64,000 bases of DNA, taken from Nonomuraea sp. SYSU D8015 (GTDB taxonomy: Bacteria; Actinomycetota; Actinomycetes; Streptosporangiales; Streptosporangiaceae). Of the stretch, positions 30,112-38,086 are shown piece after piece. The stretch is from contig NZ_VJYI01000023.1 in the NCBI RefSeq assembly GCF_008065375.1, positions 62,001-126,000 of the forward strand. Direction: 5' to 3'. A model generated the notes under the pieces. The model saw only the letters and a program-made list of their open reading frames with translations, did no database searches and was not told the origin of the DNA. A program made the translations under genes and the position numbers. Positions within the stretch are counted from its first letter, which is position 1. Every line of letters starts with the position of its first letter.

Positions 30112-30684
30112 ATGGCCACCGACGAGCTGATGAGAAAGGCGCTGGAAGCGCTCCGGGACGACGGCCCGCCCTCGGTCGAGGCGATCCACCGCCTCACTGA
30201 TCTGGGCGGCGTGCACGAGCCCATGATGATCAATGAGGTCGCCGACCTCCTCGATATCTCGCCCCACACGCTGCGCTACTACGAACGGGCCGGGCTGGTC
30301 GAGGTGGCCCGCGACGGCAACGGTCACCGCCTCTACGACGCCGAGGCGGTGCGGCGCCTGGTGTTCCTCACCCGGATGCGGCTGGCCGGCATGCCGATGC
30401 GCGACCTGCAGCACTACATCACGCTCGTCGAAGCCGGGAAGCACACGGTGCCCGAGCGGCTCGACATGCTGATCGAACATCGCGACACCATCTGCCGGCG
30501 GATCCGTGAGCTGGCCCTTTCCCTCACGGCGGTCGAGTACAAGATCGCCACCTACGGGGGCTGGACCGGACCGGACGTCCAAGATCTCGACACCGCCTTG
30601 CCGCGCGAGCCGCAGCGGCGAACGCAGGCCGCAGGAACCGACAAGAGAGGAGCCGGCGAGCGTGCGGATGGCGGACCTGAGTGA
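30112..30684 (+). CDS. MerR-family regulator 1 (passenger gene)
   Basis: 190 residues. A 37-residue N-terminal extension comes before the MerR winged helix (about 38-105): MMINEVADLLDISPHTLRYY, ERAGLVEVARDGNGHRLYDA, LVFLTRMRLAGMPMRDLQHY. A coiled coil follows (VPERLDMLIEHRDTICRRI). The C-terminus is hydrophilic and lacks cysteines, so metal sensing is not suggested. It overlaps the next MerR gene by 23 bp from the GTG. It probably senses the SDR substrate or a related compound (inference). Confidence 0.9.
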   Translation: MATDELMRKALEALRDDGPPSVEAIHRLTDLGGVHEPMMINEVADLLDISPHTLRYYERAGLVEVARDGNGHRLYDAEAVRRLVFLTRMRLAGMPMRDLQHYITLVEAGKHTVPERLDMLIEHRDTICRRIRELALSLTAVEYKIATYGGWTGPDVQDLDTALPREPQRRTQAAGTDKRGAGERADGGPE

Positions 30685-31264
30685 GCAGACCGGAGTCTCG
30701 GTCCCCACGATCAGGCTCTACCTGCGGGAGGGCCTGCTTCCTCCAGGTCGGTCCGCGGCACGCGACCAGGCCGAGTACAACGCCGCGCACGTCCGCAGGC
30801 TCAAGCTCGTACGCACACTCGCCGAGTACGGCGATCTCAGCATCGCGATCATCCGTGACCTGATCGCGCACCTCGACGACCCGGAGGCCGGCGGCGGAGA
30901 TCTCCTGGGCATCGCCCTCGCCGTGACCGCGCGGCACCACCCCCCGCCGCCGGGCCCCGGCCGTGACGCGGCCGAGGGCATCGTGGACAACCTGCTGCGG
31001 CGCCGGGGGTGGACGGGCCTCGGCCAGCATCCGACGCGGCAGGCCCTCATCGGGCTCGTGACCAGCCTCGCGGAGCTGGGCCGCGAGGACATGCTGGAGG
31101 TTTTCGACGACTACTGCGCGGCGGCAGAGCGGGTGGCCGAGGCCGACCTGCGGGCCGTCGGCGACCCGCGCGACCGTGGGCGCGCGTTGGAGATCGGGGT
31201 GCTCGGCGACGTCGTCCTGGCCGCGCTGCGCCGGGCCGCCCAGGCGCACAAGCTGACCGGGTGA
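30662..31264 (+). CDS. MerR-family regulator 2 (passenger gene)
   Basis: 200 residues from the GTG at 30662, which has AGAGGAG nine bases upstream; the ATG two codons later is the alternative. The winged helix (about 1-70) reads VRMADLSEQTGVSVPTIRLY, LREGLLPPGR, RRLKLVRTLAEYGDLSIA, as in the MerR group that starts near residue 1. The C-terminal domain is helical, with no cysteine cluster. It overlaps regulator 1 in another frame, a tandem MerR arrangement that I do not know as a common pair. Confidence 0.88.
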   Translation: MRMADLSEQTGVSVPTIRLYLREGLLPPGRSAARDQAEYNAAHVRRLKLVRTLAEYGDLSIAIIRDLIAHLDDPEAGGGDLLGIALAVTARHHPPPPGPGRDAAEGIVDNLLRRRGWTGLGQHPTRQALIGLVTSLAELGREDMLEVFDDYCAAAERVAEADLRAVGDPRDRGRALEIGVLGDVVLAALRRAAQAHKLTG

Positions 31265-31317
31265 CTGTGCGGAGCGCGCCGGGACCGATCGGGCGAGGAG
31301 ATCGTTTTGCCTAGAAT

Positions 31318-31453
31318 CGGGGCCGGGCATGGGACGAGACCTCTGCTATGCCGGGGTGGTCCGTCCGAAGATCCGTCCCGGAGCCGAGGTCTCGTTGCTG
31401 CCCAAGTCTGCCAGGTCTGTAGTTGTCGAGGTTGTGCGGAGGGTCCAGGTTGC
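31318..31453 (+). repeat. 136-bp direct repeat, right copy
   Basis: Second copy of 28951-29086; here the frame continues into the complete transposase. Differences from the left copy are seen at the GACCTC/GACCTT and GGTCTC/GGTTTC positions. Confidence 0.9.
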
Positions 31454-33002
31454 CGGCGGTGTTTTCGCGCCGGGGCATCTGGGCGAGTTGACGCAGGTGG
31501 TGCCGTTCGAAATGGTCGATGCCGTACTGGAGGCAGACCGGGACGACCGAGCGGCGGCTGCGGTCGCTGCCGTCGCGGGGGGTGTCTACTTCATGCTGGC
31601 GTTGGGGCTGTTCGAGCAGATGGGCGCCGCGCTGGTGTGGCAGAAGCTGGTCGCGGGCCTGGCTGGGTTGCCGGTTCCGGCCCCGTCGGAGAAGGCGTTG
31701 CGGGATCTGCGCCGCCGGATCGGAGCGGCCCCATTGAGGGCCTTGTTCGAGGTGTTGGCCGTCCCGCTGGCGCGACCGTCCACACCTGGGGTGCGGTATC
31801 GGCGGTGGCGGACGGTGGCCTTCGACGGGTGTGCGTCCTTGCGGGTCCCCGACCGGGAGGCCAATCGTGGCTGGTTCGGCAGGCTCAAAGTGAGGTTCGG
31901 GGTGGCCGGGTATCCGTCCTTAATGCTGATGACGCTCGCCGAGACCGGCACCCGAGGGCTGCTCGGGGCGATCTTCGGCCCCTCGGCCACGGGTGAGCGT
32001 GCTTACGCGATGAGATTGGCGCCGCTGCTCGGCCCGGACATGCTGCTGCTGGCCGACCGCGGTCTCGATGGCAACGACCTGTTGGAAGCGGTGACCCAGA
32101 CCGGTGCACAGTTCCTGGTCCGGGGCAGGACCGACCGGCGGCCGCCGGTTCTGGCCCGGCTGCGCGACGGCTCCTACCTGACCCGGATCGCCGGCCTGAA
32201 GCTGCGGGCGATCGAAGCCGACATCACCGTGACCGGCACGGACGGCACCTTCGTGACCAGCACCTACCGGCTCCTGACCACCCTGACCGACCCGCACACC
32301 GACCCCGCCGCGACGCTCGTGGCCTTGTATCACGAACGCTGGGAGATCGAATCGGCCTACTACGCGCTGCGCCACACCCTCCTGCACGGGCGAGTCCTGC
32401 GCTCCAAGGACCCCGCCGGGATCGAGCAGGAGATGTGGGCACTGCTGGCCCTCTACCAGGCCCTGCGCCACGCCATGGTCACCGCGGTCGAGACCATGCC
32501 GGGCACCGACCCCGACCGGGCCTCCTTCACCACCGCACTGGCCGCCGCCCGCGACACCGTTACCGCAGTCGTCGGCGTCCTGCCCACCTCCGACACCGGA
32601 CGGATCACCACCGCCGTCCTGACCAGCCTGCTCCCACCCCGCCGGCCACGCTTCAGCGCTCGCACCGTCAAATCCGGTATCTCCCGCTACCACACCTGGA
32701 ACGCCGGAAACCGTCCCCTGGCCAGCACGAACATCCCCAACATCGCGATCATCATCGGCCAAGGCGCCCCAACCCAGCCACACGATGACGACACCCCCGC
32801 CACCTATCCTCCGGGCCCCACGATCGTCCTGGCCATCATGCAGGCCACACCAGAACACTCCTGGCGCGCCCGCGACCTCGCCCGCAGATCAGCGGCAAGA
32901 AACCCCTCGACGCCTTCTGTACCCGGATGGCGAAATGGGCCAGCCAAGGACTCCTCACCAAGACCGGCCCCGCAACCTACAAGATCTCATCCCAGACCTT
33001 GA
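31329..33002 (+). CDS. IS4-family DDE transposase
   Basis: 557 residues as read. The N-terminal domain FAPGHLGELTQVVPFEMVDA is typical of actinomycete IS4 transposases. The DDE core shows AFDGCASLRVPD, LLADRGLDGNDLL (second Asp) and YHERWEIESAYYALRHTLL, the Y-(2)-R-(3)-E signature with the catalytic Glu. After RARDLARRS (near 32885) the frame seems shifted: the neighbouring frame reads AFCTRMAKWASQGLLTKTGP and then ATYKISS before a stop near 33020, as in relatives. So the last roughly 40 codons are altered, while the catalytic part is whole. It may still be active. Confidence 0.88.
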   Translation: MGRDLCYAGVVRPKIRPGAEVSLLPKSARSVVVEVVRRVQVAGGVFAPGHLGELTQVVPFEMVDAVLEADRDDRAAAAVAAVAGGVYFMLALGLFEQMGAALVWQKLVAGLAGLPVPAPSEKALRDLRRRIGAAPLRALFEVLAVPLARPSTPGVRYRRWRTVAFDGCASLRVPDREANRGWFGRLKVRFGVAGYPSLMLMTLAETGTRGLLGAIFGPSATGERAYAMRLAPLLGPDMLLLADRGLDGNDLLEAVTQTGAQFLVRGRTDRRPPVLARLRDGSYLTRIAGLKLRAIEADITVTGTDGTFVTSTYRLLTTLTDPHTDPAATLVALYHERWEIESAYYALRHTLLHGRVLRSKDPAGIEQEMWALLALYQALRHAMVTAVETMPGTDPDRASFTTALAAARDTVTAVVGVLPTSDTGRITTAVLTSLLPPRRPRFSARTVKSGISRYHTWNAGNRPLASTNIPNIAIIIGQGAPTQPHDDDTPATYPPGPTIVLAIMQATPEHSWRARDLARRSAARNPSTPSVPGWRNGPAKDSSPRPAPQPTRSHPRP

Positions 33003-33036
33003 CAGACCAGCAAGATCCTTAACTTCGCGGCATTGG

Positions 33037-33044
33037 ATGATCCT
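33037..33044. repeat. 8-bp target duplication, right copy
   Basis: ATGATCCT directly outside the right inverted repeat, matching 28872-28879. Confidence 0.8.
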
Positions 33045-33136
33045 CAGCCAGGATGTGCCCTGCCGCCCGCCTGGCTGAGGTTGATTCACGTGTCAGCGCG
33101 CCGCGATTCGGCAGCGGTATCGGTGCTCGGGAGCGG

Positions 33137-33904
33137 TCACGACGCCGCGAGAGCGTACGGGGAGGCGGGTTGCGGGCCGGTTCCCTCGTAGGCGGCGATC
33201 CAGGAGTCGTGGAGCCACATCTGAGTGCCTCGGCGTCCCCGACTGGAGTCCCAGGTGATGTCGCGCTCATAGGTCAGCACGGTCTCGTCGGGGCCGACGA
33301 TGACCCAGGTATAGAGGCCGTTGTCGTGATGCATCTTCACCTTCATCCCGGAGATCGTCTCGGTGGTGCCGTCGGTCCGGGTCACGGTCTCATCGTGTTG
33401 CGCGACCCAGTTGACGGTGAGCCCTTCGGCATGGTCGGGCGCCACCTGCCGCAGGAAGCGCAGAGCGATCTCCTCGGCGCGACGTGCGTCGGGGAGCCGG
33501 CCGCGATCTCCGTCCTGGAGGCGGGTGAATCCGAGAATCGTGCCGGCGGCGTCGAGGACGAGGCTGGTGTGGGGGCCGTTGAGACGGTAACCGTCGGGTT
33601 GGTGGCGGATGACGGTGACATCGCGGTCGTCGTGCCGTTCCTCGCGCACCCTGACGATCTCCCACCCGCGGGGGATGCGGAGACCGGTACCGTTCAGCGC
33701 ATCGCCCTCCAGGCGCCGGGCGCCGTTGACGTCGGCGGCTGGTGGCTCGGTGGAGGGCGGCATGGTGATCTCCTGTCGGCCGGTCCTCGGCTCGGCGGCT
33801 GTCGGCGGGATCTCATCGCGGGTGGTCGCGGTGTAGGCGGCTCCGGAGGTGGCGAGGACCGCAACGGCGACCCCGGAAAGGACGACGGAATTCAGACGAG
33901 GCAT
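33137..33904 (-). CDS. Secreted protein of unknown function
   Basis: 255 residues from ATG MPRLNSVVLSGVAVAVLATS with AGGAG seven bases upstream; an earlier in-frame ATG is less likely. The signal peptide ends near GAAYTA at about 28. The remaining sequence is hydrophilic with a PPSTEPPAA linker and a mixed alpha/beta domain (SLVLDAAGTILGFTRLQDGD, TETISGMKVKMHHDNGLYTW, VIVGPDETVLTYERDITWDS). I do not recognise the family. It lies 64 bp downstream of the MFS gene on the same strand, so the two may share transcription. Confidence 0.7.
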   Translation of the reverse strand: MPRLNSVVLSGVAVAVLATSGAAYTATTRDEIPPTAAEPRTGRQEITMPPSTEPPAADVNGARRLEGDALNGTGLRIPRGWEIVRVREERHDDRDVTVIRHQPDGYRLNGPHTSLVLDAAGTILGFTRLQDGDRGRLPDARRAEEIALRFLRQVAPDHAEGLTVNWVAQHDETVTRTDGTTETISGMKVKMHHDNGLYTWVIVGPDETVLTYERDITWDSSRGRRGTQMWLHDSWIAAYEGTGPQPASPYALAAS

Positions 33905-33968
33905 GAAACAACTCCTCACGTGGTGATACGGGCGTGTACTCGGCGGGAAAGGACGTGGGTGGTCATGG

Positions 33969-35159
33969 TCACTGGCGGCCCTTCATGGCACAGGCCGCGT
34001 AGACGACGGCGCTTGCGGCGACGTACAGCCCGGACATGACGCCGAGCGCGCCGCCGAAATCTCCCGGCAGCTCGATGGCGTAGGAGCCGACACCGGCTCC
34101 GAGGAAGAGGACGAACCCGTTGACGGCCATCCCGACGCCTCGGGCGGGATGCGCGGCTTCGCCCCACAGCGTGATCATCGTGGGGACCAGGACGGCGACG
34201 CCGGCGACGAAGACGACACTGGCGGCGAGGAGACCTGTGAGTGCGTCGGCCAGTACGGACTCGGCTGCCAGGCCTGCAGCCGCAAGGATGAAGCCGGTGA
34301 GTGCAGTACGTGCCGGACCGAGGCGTGCGGCCAGTGGCCCGGCGAGCAGCGAGCAGAGCATCGCCGGCAGGGCGGCGGCGCGCACAAGCATGATCTCGTT
34401 GGCGGAAAGACCGGACGAGGCCAGATGCGTGCCGAGCAGGTTGTACATTCCGACGAAACCGCCCAGGACGACCAGATGCCCTGCAGCGAGGAGTAGGGAA
34501 CGGGGCCGGAGTGCGAACCGGATGAGACCGGCATAGCGGGCCGGGAGAGGCTGATGGGGCCGGCCGGCGTCGGGTTCGCGGATGACGGCAAAGGCCGCGA
34601 GGGTGAGGGCGGCGAGCAGGATGCCGCCGATGAAGAACGTTCCGCGCCAGCCTGCGGCGGCGGCGATGGCGGCCAGTTGTCCGAGGATTCCCGAGGTGAG
34701 GAAGGCCACCGAGAGGGCGCCGATCGCGCTGGCACGCCGTGGAGGGGGCAGCGCCTCCCCGAGGTAGGCCAGGGCGGTCGGCGCGAAGGTGGCCGCCGCC
34801 AGGCCCTGTACGGCTCGCAGGACGGCCAGGGCGCCCGTCGAGGGGGCGAAGCTCACGGCGAGCGTTGCGACCGTAAGCGCCGCGAGGCCGGAGACGAGAA
34901 TGCGCCGGCGCCCGTAGTGATCCGACAACGGCCCGAAGATCAGGAACCCCAGTGCGTAGGCGAACGAGTAACCGGCGGCCAGCGCGGTCGTTACGTCGGC
35001 GGACCCGAGGTCGGCGGCCACGAACTGGTGAAGCGGGATGGCCACGTAGAGCTGAACGAGTACGACGAGTGCGGTGCCGACGAGCAGGGGGATGGTGCCT
35101 GCCCGAGCGGCTGCATGCTCGGCCGTGGGCGGCGGCGGCCCGTGCAAGATGGTGGACAT
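33969..35159 (-). CDS. MFS transporter (multidrug/sugar efflux type)
   Basis: 396 residues from ATG MSTILHGPPPP. Twelve hydrophobic segments are readable. The motif-A region is GPLSDHYGRRRILVSG between helices 2 and 3, with RAVQGLAAATFAPTALAYLG (motif B/C) later, the pattern of the AraJ/Bcr-like efflux group. Divergent from a TetR regulator with two dyads in the gap, as common for pump/repressor pairs. Substrate unknown. Confidence 0.92.
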   Translation of the reverse strand: MSTILHGPPPPTAEHAAARAGTIPLLVGTALVVLVQLYVAIPLHQFVAADLGSADVTTALAAGYSFAYALGFLIFGPLSDHYGRRRILVSGLAALTVATLAVSFAPSTGALAVLRAVQGLAAATFAPTALAYLGEALPPPRRASAIGALSVAFLTSGILGQLAAIAAAAGWRGTFFIGGILLAALTLAAFAVIREPDAGRPHQPLPARYAGLIRFALRPRSLLLAAGHLVVLGGFVGMYNLLGTHLASSGLSANEIMLVRAAALPAMLCSLLAGPLAARLGPARTALTGFILAAAGLAAESVLADALTGLLAASVVFVAGVAVLVPTMITLWGEAAHPARGVGMAVNGFVLFLGAGVGSYAIELPGDFGGALGVMSGLYVAASAVVYAACAMKGRQ

Positions 35160-35162
35160 GAA

Positions 35163-35188
35163 TTCCAACTCCAACGTTTGGGTTGGAA
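35163..35188. promoter_or_regulatory. 26-bp dyad near MFS start
   Basis: Arms TTCCAAC (35163-35169) and GTTGGAA (35182-35188) with a partly symmetric core; 11 of 13 base pairs match. It is immediately upstream of the MFS start codon and a likely site for the divergent TetR protein. Confidence 0.65.
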
Positions 35189-35216
35189 ACCACCCTAGCG
35201 CCTCATCGGAGATTTG

Positions 35217-35230
35217 CAACGCAAGCGTTG
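35217..35230. promoter_or_regulatory. Dyad CAACGC-AA-GCGTTG near TetR start
   Basis: Perfect 6-bp arms with a 2-bp spacer, 16 bp before the TetR ATG. It shares the CAACG/CGTTG core with the first dyad. Confidence 0.6.
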
Positions 35231-35245
35231 GATATGCTGTCGGGC

Positions 35246-35920
35246 ATGGCCTGGAACACCGCCGAGACCAAACGCAGGCTCAAGGAGTCCGCGGTCGCCG
35301 AGTTCGCCGCTCACGGCCTCGGTGGCACCACCATGGAGCGCATCGCCCGCCGGGCGGGGATCAACAAGGAGCGCCTGTACACCTACTTCGGCGACAAATC
35401 CCGGCTGTTCGCCACCGTGCTCGCGGACGAACTGAACAAGGTCGCGGCCGCCGTTCCGCTGGACAGCCTGGACGGGCCGGAAGCCGTTGCCGCGTACGCC
35501 GCCGCGGTGTACGACTACCACGCAGAGCACCCCGAGCTGACCCGGCTGCTGCTGTGGGAGGGCCTGCTCGATCTCCCCGAAGTGCCCGACGAGGATTCCC
35601 GCACCGACTACTACCGCACCAAGGTGACGGCTTTCACCCGTGCCCAGCAGGCGAACCTGATCAGCGACGACATACCCGCCGCCGACCTCGCCTTCCTCAT
35701 CCTGGCCCTCGCAGGCTGGTGGTACGCGGTTCCGCAGATGGCGCGCATGATGCATGCCGACGATCCGGCGACACCGGACACTGCGAGGGAAGCGCTCATG
35801 CGCGCCGCCGCGAAGCTGGCCACGTCCGCGTCGCCGTGGTCCCGCCGCGGCGGCCGAGGCCGCGGCCTGCGCGACCGTGACGGTGAGCAGGGCGGCGGCG
35901 AGCAGGATGACGAAATTTGA
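35246..35920 (+). CDS. TetR-family repressor of the MFS pump
   Basis: 224 residues from ATG MAWNTAETKRRLKESAVAEF (an ATG four codons earlier is possible). The HTH (about 8-52) contains FAAHGLGGTTMERIARRAGI and NKERLYTYFGDKSRLFATVL. The C-terminal ligand domain follows TetR_C-like helices. The last 35 residues are Arg/Gly/Glu rich and may be disordered. Divergent from the MFS gene with two dyads between them. Confidence 0.9.
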   Translation: MAWNTAETKRRLKESAVAEFAAHGLGGTTMERIARRAGINKERLYTYFGDKSRLFATVLADELNKVAAAVPLDSLDGPEAVAAYAAAVYDYHAEHPELTRLLLWEGLLDLPEVPDEDSRTDYYRTKVTAFTRAQQANLISDDIPAADLAFLILALAGWWYAVPQMARMMHADDPATPDTAREALMRAAAKLATSASPWSRRGGRGRGLRDRDGEQGGGEQDDEI

Positions 35921-36330
35921 CGGCGGCGCGCATCAGATCCCCTTTCGGCGGGTTCTGCCTGTTACTCCGACGACGGGCGGCGTCGCGGTCTCGGGGCGAA
36001 CGCAGCCGGGCCGTCTTGTCTGAATGGCCTGCTGATCTAAGCCGTGTTCAGGGCCGGCGCCCACCTCTGCAGCGTGCATCTCCTGGACCAAAGCCGCTCG
36101 CTCCTGCGGATGGAGACGACCATGGGCGTCCTTGCCGCCATCGCCCGGACATGGGCCACCATCGGGACGAACGACTCCGGGCCCGTGGCCTTGTCAGCGC
36201 GCGAGCGCAGCGGGCAGTCATCGAGGTCGGCGTGGTGCGCGTGATCCGCAAGGAAGTGAGCTGACATGACCCGCTAGCTCCTCCGAGCGCTCCTGAGAGC
36301 GTGACTCATCTTGGGCCTTGATCGTTAGGG
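35921..36330. other. Intergenic, nothing recognised
   Basis: About 410 bp between the TetR gene and the IS5-type scraps. No frame has a recognisable signature. Confidence 0.4.
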
Positions 36331-36335
36331 CGTTC

Positions 36336-36434
36336 GTGGATGCATTCCTTCGGCGCCTGGTGCCCGATGAGTTGTGGGAGTTGTTCCAGCGCGTGGTGCC
36401 GCCGTCGCACTCACCACCATATCCACTGAGGTAA
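36336..36434 (+). pseudogene. IS5-type transposase N-terminal scrap
   Basis: From a GTG the frame reads VDAFLRRLVPDELWELFQRV VPPSH and stops after 32 residues. This is the start typical of IS5-family transposases (DELWELFxRVVPP). The rest of the gene is missing. Confidence 0.55.
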
Positions 36435-36451
36435 TCCCAGCAAGTTTCATG

Positions 36452-37150
36452 TGATCATTCCGTGTGCTCGAAGTGGGTGAGAACGAGCGCGGCTTTTGGC
36501 GAGGCCGCCGACTCGGCTGGGGCTGAGGTGGACGTGCTGAAGGGTGCGCCAGCGTTGTTCAAGAAACGCGAAGCCGCGTTCTCCCAGACACGCGAAGAGA
36601 TCGAGGAAGCGCGTTTCTGGTACGGGTGCCAACGTCAAGCTCGCGGCCGTCTGCGGGCTGCTTGACCGGGACATGGACGCCGGCGCCTGAGCCTTCGTAG
36701 CCCGAGTCGGCGGGCAGCGGCATGTCCTTGAGATAAGGGCGCATGGTGGCGAGAACCTGTTCGCGCGCGGCGGTGATGTCATGAGTCGACCCAGGCAGGG
36801 CGTCGGATATCCATATCGGAAAGCCGCCCGGTGTCATGAGACCTTGCAGGTTGGCGGCGGAGGCTCGGGCTTTGCCGGAGTACCAGGCGTCGATTTCCTT
36901 GCCTTCACGCTGGTCTTCTCGCCGATCCGATCGATGCTCGTCAGGGTGTCGTCCAGGATCAGGTGAGGTTGGCCGTCGGCCAGGGCCAATCCAGTGCGTC
37001 CTTGAGGCCGGGTGCCTGTCCTGCCAGGACATCGATGATGACCCGCGTCATCCGGTACGAGTCCCTCCAGGCCTAGGGCGAGCGCACCGCCCGGCTGGGC
37101 CGTCAGTCGGATGCGGAGATGTGCAAGATCGACCTTCAGCCCCGGGGGGC
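36452..37150 (-). pseudogene. IS5-like (DDE_Tnp_4) transposase, frameshifted
   Basis: Read on the minus strand over three frames: ALADGQPHLILDDTLTSIDR, then EGKEIDAWYSGKARASAANL, then APGG-like GGFPIWISDALPGSTHDITA with the motif region ADSGYEGSGAGVHVPVKQPA. It ends GFAFLEQRWRTLQHVHLSPS. The order matches IS5-type transposases of actinomycetes. At least two frameshifts and a missing N-terminus show that it is dead. Confidence 0.65.
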
Positions 37151-37485
37151 ACATGCGCGTCGGGCAACTCGACCGGCGGCTCGTCCTGGGCCCGGGATCC
37201 TACACGTTCGTCGACCTGTCACGCCCGACACGAACCGTCACCGACAGGGAGAGCGGCCTTGTCGCCGTCGTCTTCCCCTGGGCGGTGCTGCCCCTGCGTG
37301 ACCGGATGTCAACGCGTTGATCGGCGCGACGTTCTCCGGCGGCCAACCGGGGGCGTGCCTGCTGGCGTCGATGGTGCGCCAGATGGCCGGGGATCTGGGC
37401 GCCTATGAGGGCCGGGACCGGTCCGAGTTCGGCTTGGCCGTCCTCGACCTGATCATGGCCACGCTGGCGGCGCGGCAGCCGCTCG
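37111..37485 (+). pseudogene. AraC-type regulator fragment (sensor domain only)
   Basis: The plus frame reads GQLDRRLVLGPGSYTFVDLS RPTRTVTD then VAVVFPWAVLPLRDRMSTR. After a +1 shift near 37318 it gives LIGATFSGGQPGACLLASMV followed by FGLAVLDLIMATLAARQPLG. This is the AraC_binding_2 sensor domain. The DNA-binding half is missing: at about 37486 the sequence passes directly into the opposite-strand XdhC gene. No function is expected. Confidence 0.55.
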
Positions 37486-38051
37486 GGGCAGGTCTCGGCG
37501 TCGCCTCCGATCTCCACCCGGCCGGTGCGGCCGGCCGCGAGCAGCCCGCGTGCCCGGGCCGCGGCCACCCGGTCCACGTCCTCACCGCCGCCCAGACCCC
37601 CGTACGGCGTCCCGCCGTCCGGGATATGGACCATACGGCCGAGCAACGCCTCTGGACCGTCCACCACGTGGGCGATGGCCACAGGGCGGTCGCGCAGCAC
37701 CTCGTCGAGCGCCGCGACCAGGTGCGGGGCTGCGGTCGGCGACATCTGCTGCACCAGCACCTCGATCTCGCCGCCGCAGGTCAGGCCCACGGCGAAGGCG
37801 TCATCGTCGGAGTAGCCGAAGCGGGCCCGGGCAGGTGCGCCGCCGTCGGTCAGCGCCTGCCGGCACAGCTCGTAGACGGCGCCCTCCACACAGCCGCCGG
37901 AGAGGCTGCCGACCGCGTTGCCGTCGGTGTCCACGGCGAGGCCGGTGCCGGGTGGCAGGGGTGCACTGCCGCTGACGCCCACGACAGTGGCCAGGGCGAA
38001 GAGGCGATTCTCACGACACCAGCGGTACAGCGTGTCGGTGATGTTCAGCAG
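37486..38051 (-). pseudogene. XdhC/PaoD-like molybdenum cofactor chaperone, truncated
   Basis: The minus frame reads LLNITDTLYRWCRENRLFAL, then ATVVGVSGSAPLPPGTGLAV, GSLSGGCVEGAVYELCRQAL, FGYSDDDAFAVGLTCGGEIE. This is the first half of XdhC-type proteins, which insert modified molybdenum cofactor into xanthine dehydrogenase-like enzymes. About 190 of roughly 370 residues remain; the second half with the Rossmann-like domain is replaced by the AraC remnant. The expected ATG is not visible (CTG CTG at that position). It follows the molybdenum subunit directly, as paoD does in paoABCD operons. Confidence 0.7.
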
Positions 38052-38086
38052 CGCGGGGTCCTTCTGCGGGGAGTCGGCCCGGCGGC

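Larger units (their letters stand above)
28880..33036. mobile_element. IS4-family element carrying three passenger genes
   Basis: The ends are perfect 25-bp inverted repeats (28880-28904 and 33012-33036, beginning CCAATGCCGCGAAGTTAAGG) and are flanked by the 8-bp duplication ATGATCCT, so this is one inserted unit of 4157 bp. Inside are a 42-codon copy of the transposase start (28962 on), an SDR gene, two MerR genes and then a full-length IS4-type transposase. The 136 bp covering the transposase start occur twice (28951-29086 and 31318-31453). A normal IS4 element is roughly 1.5-2 kb and has one gene. The passengers either moved with the element or entered it later between the repeats; the intact ends show that the outer boundaries are a transposition product. 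Confidence 0.85.

Noticed and set aside
28880-33036. Composite transposon with two complete IS copies
   Set aside because: Only one set of outer inverted repeats is found; the left transposase copy is a 42-codon stub and the right copy has no left inverted repeat of its own.
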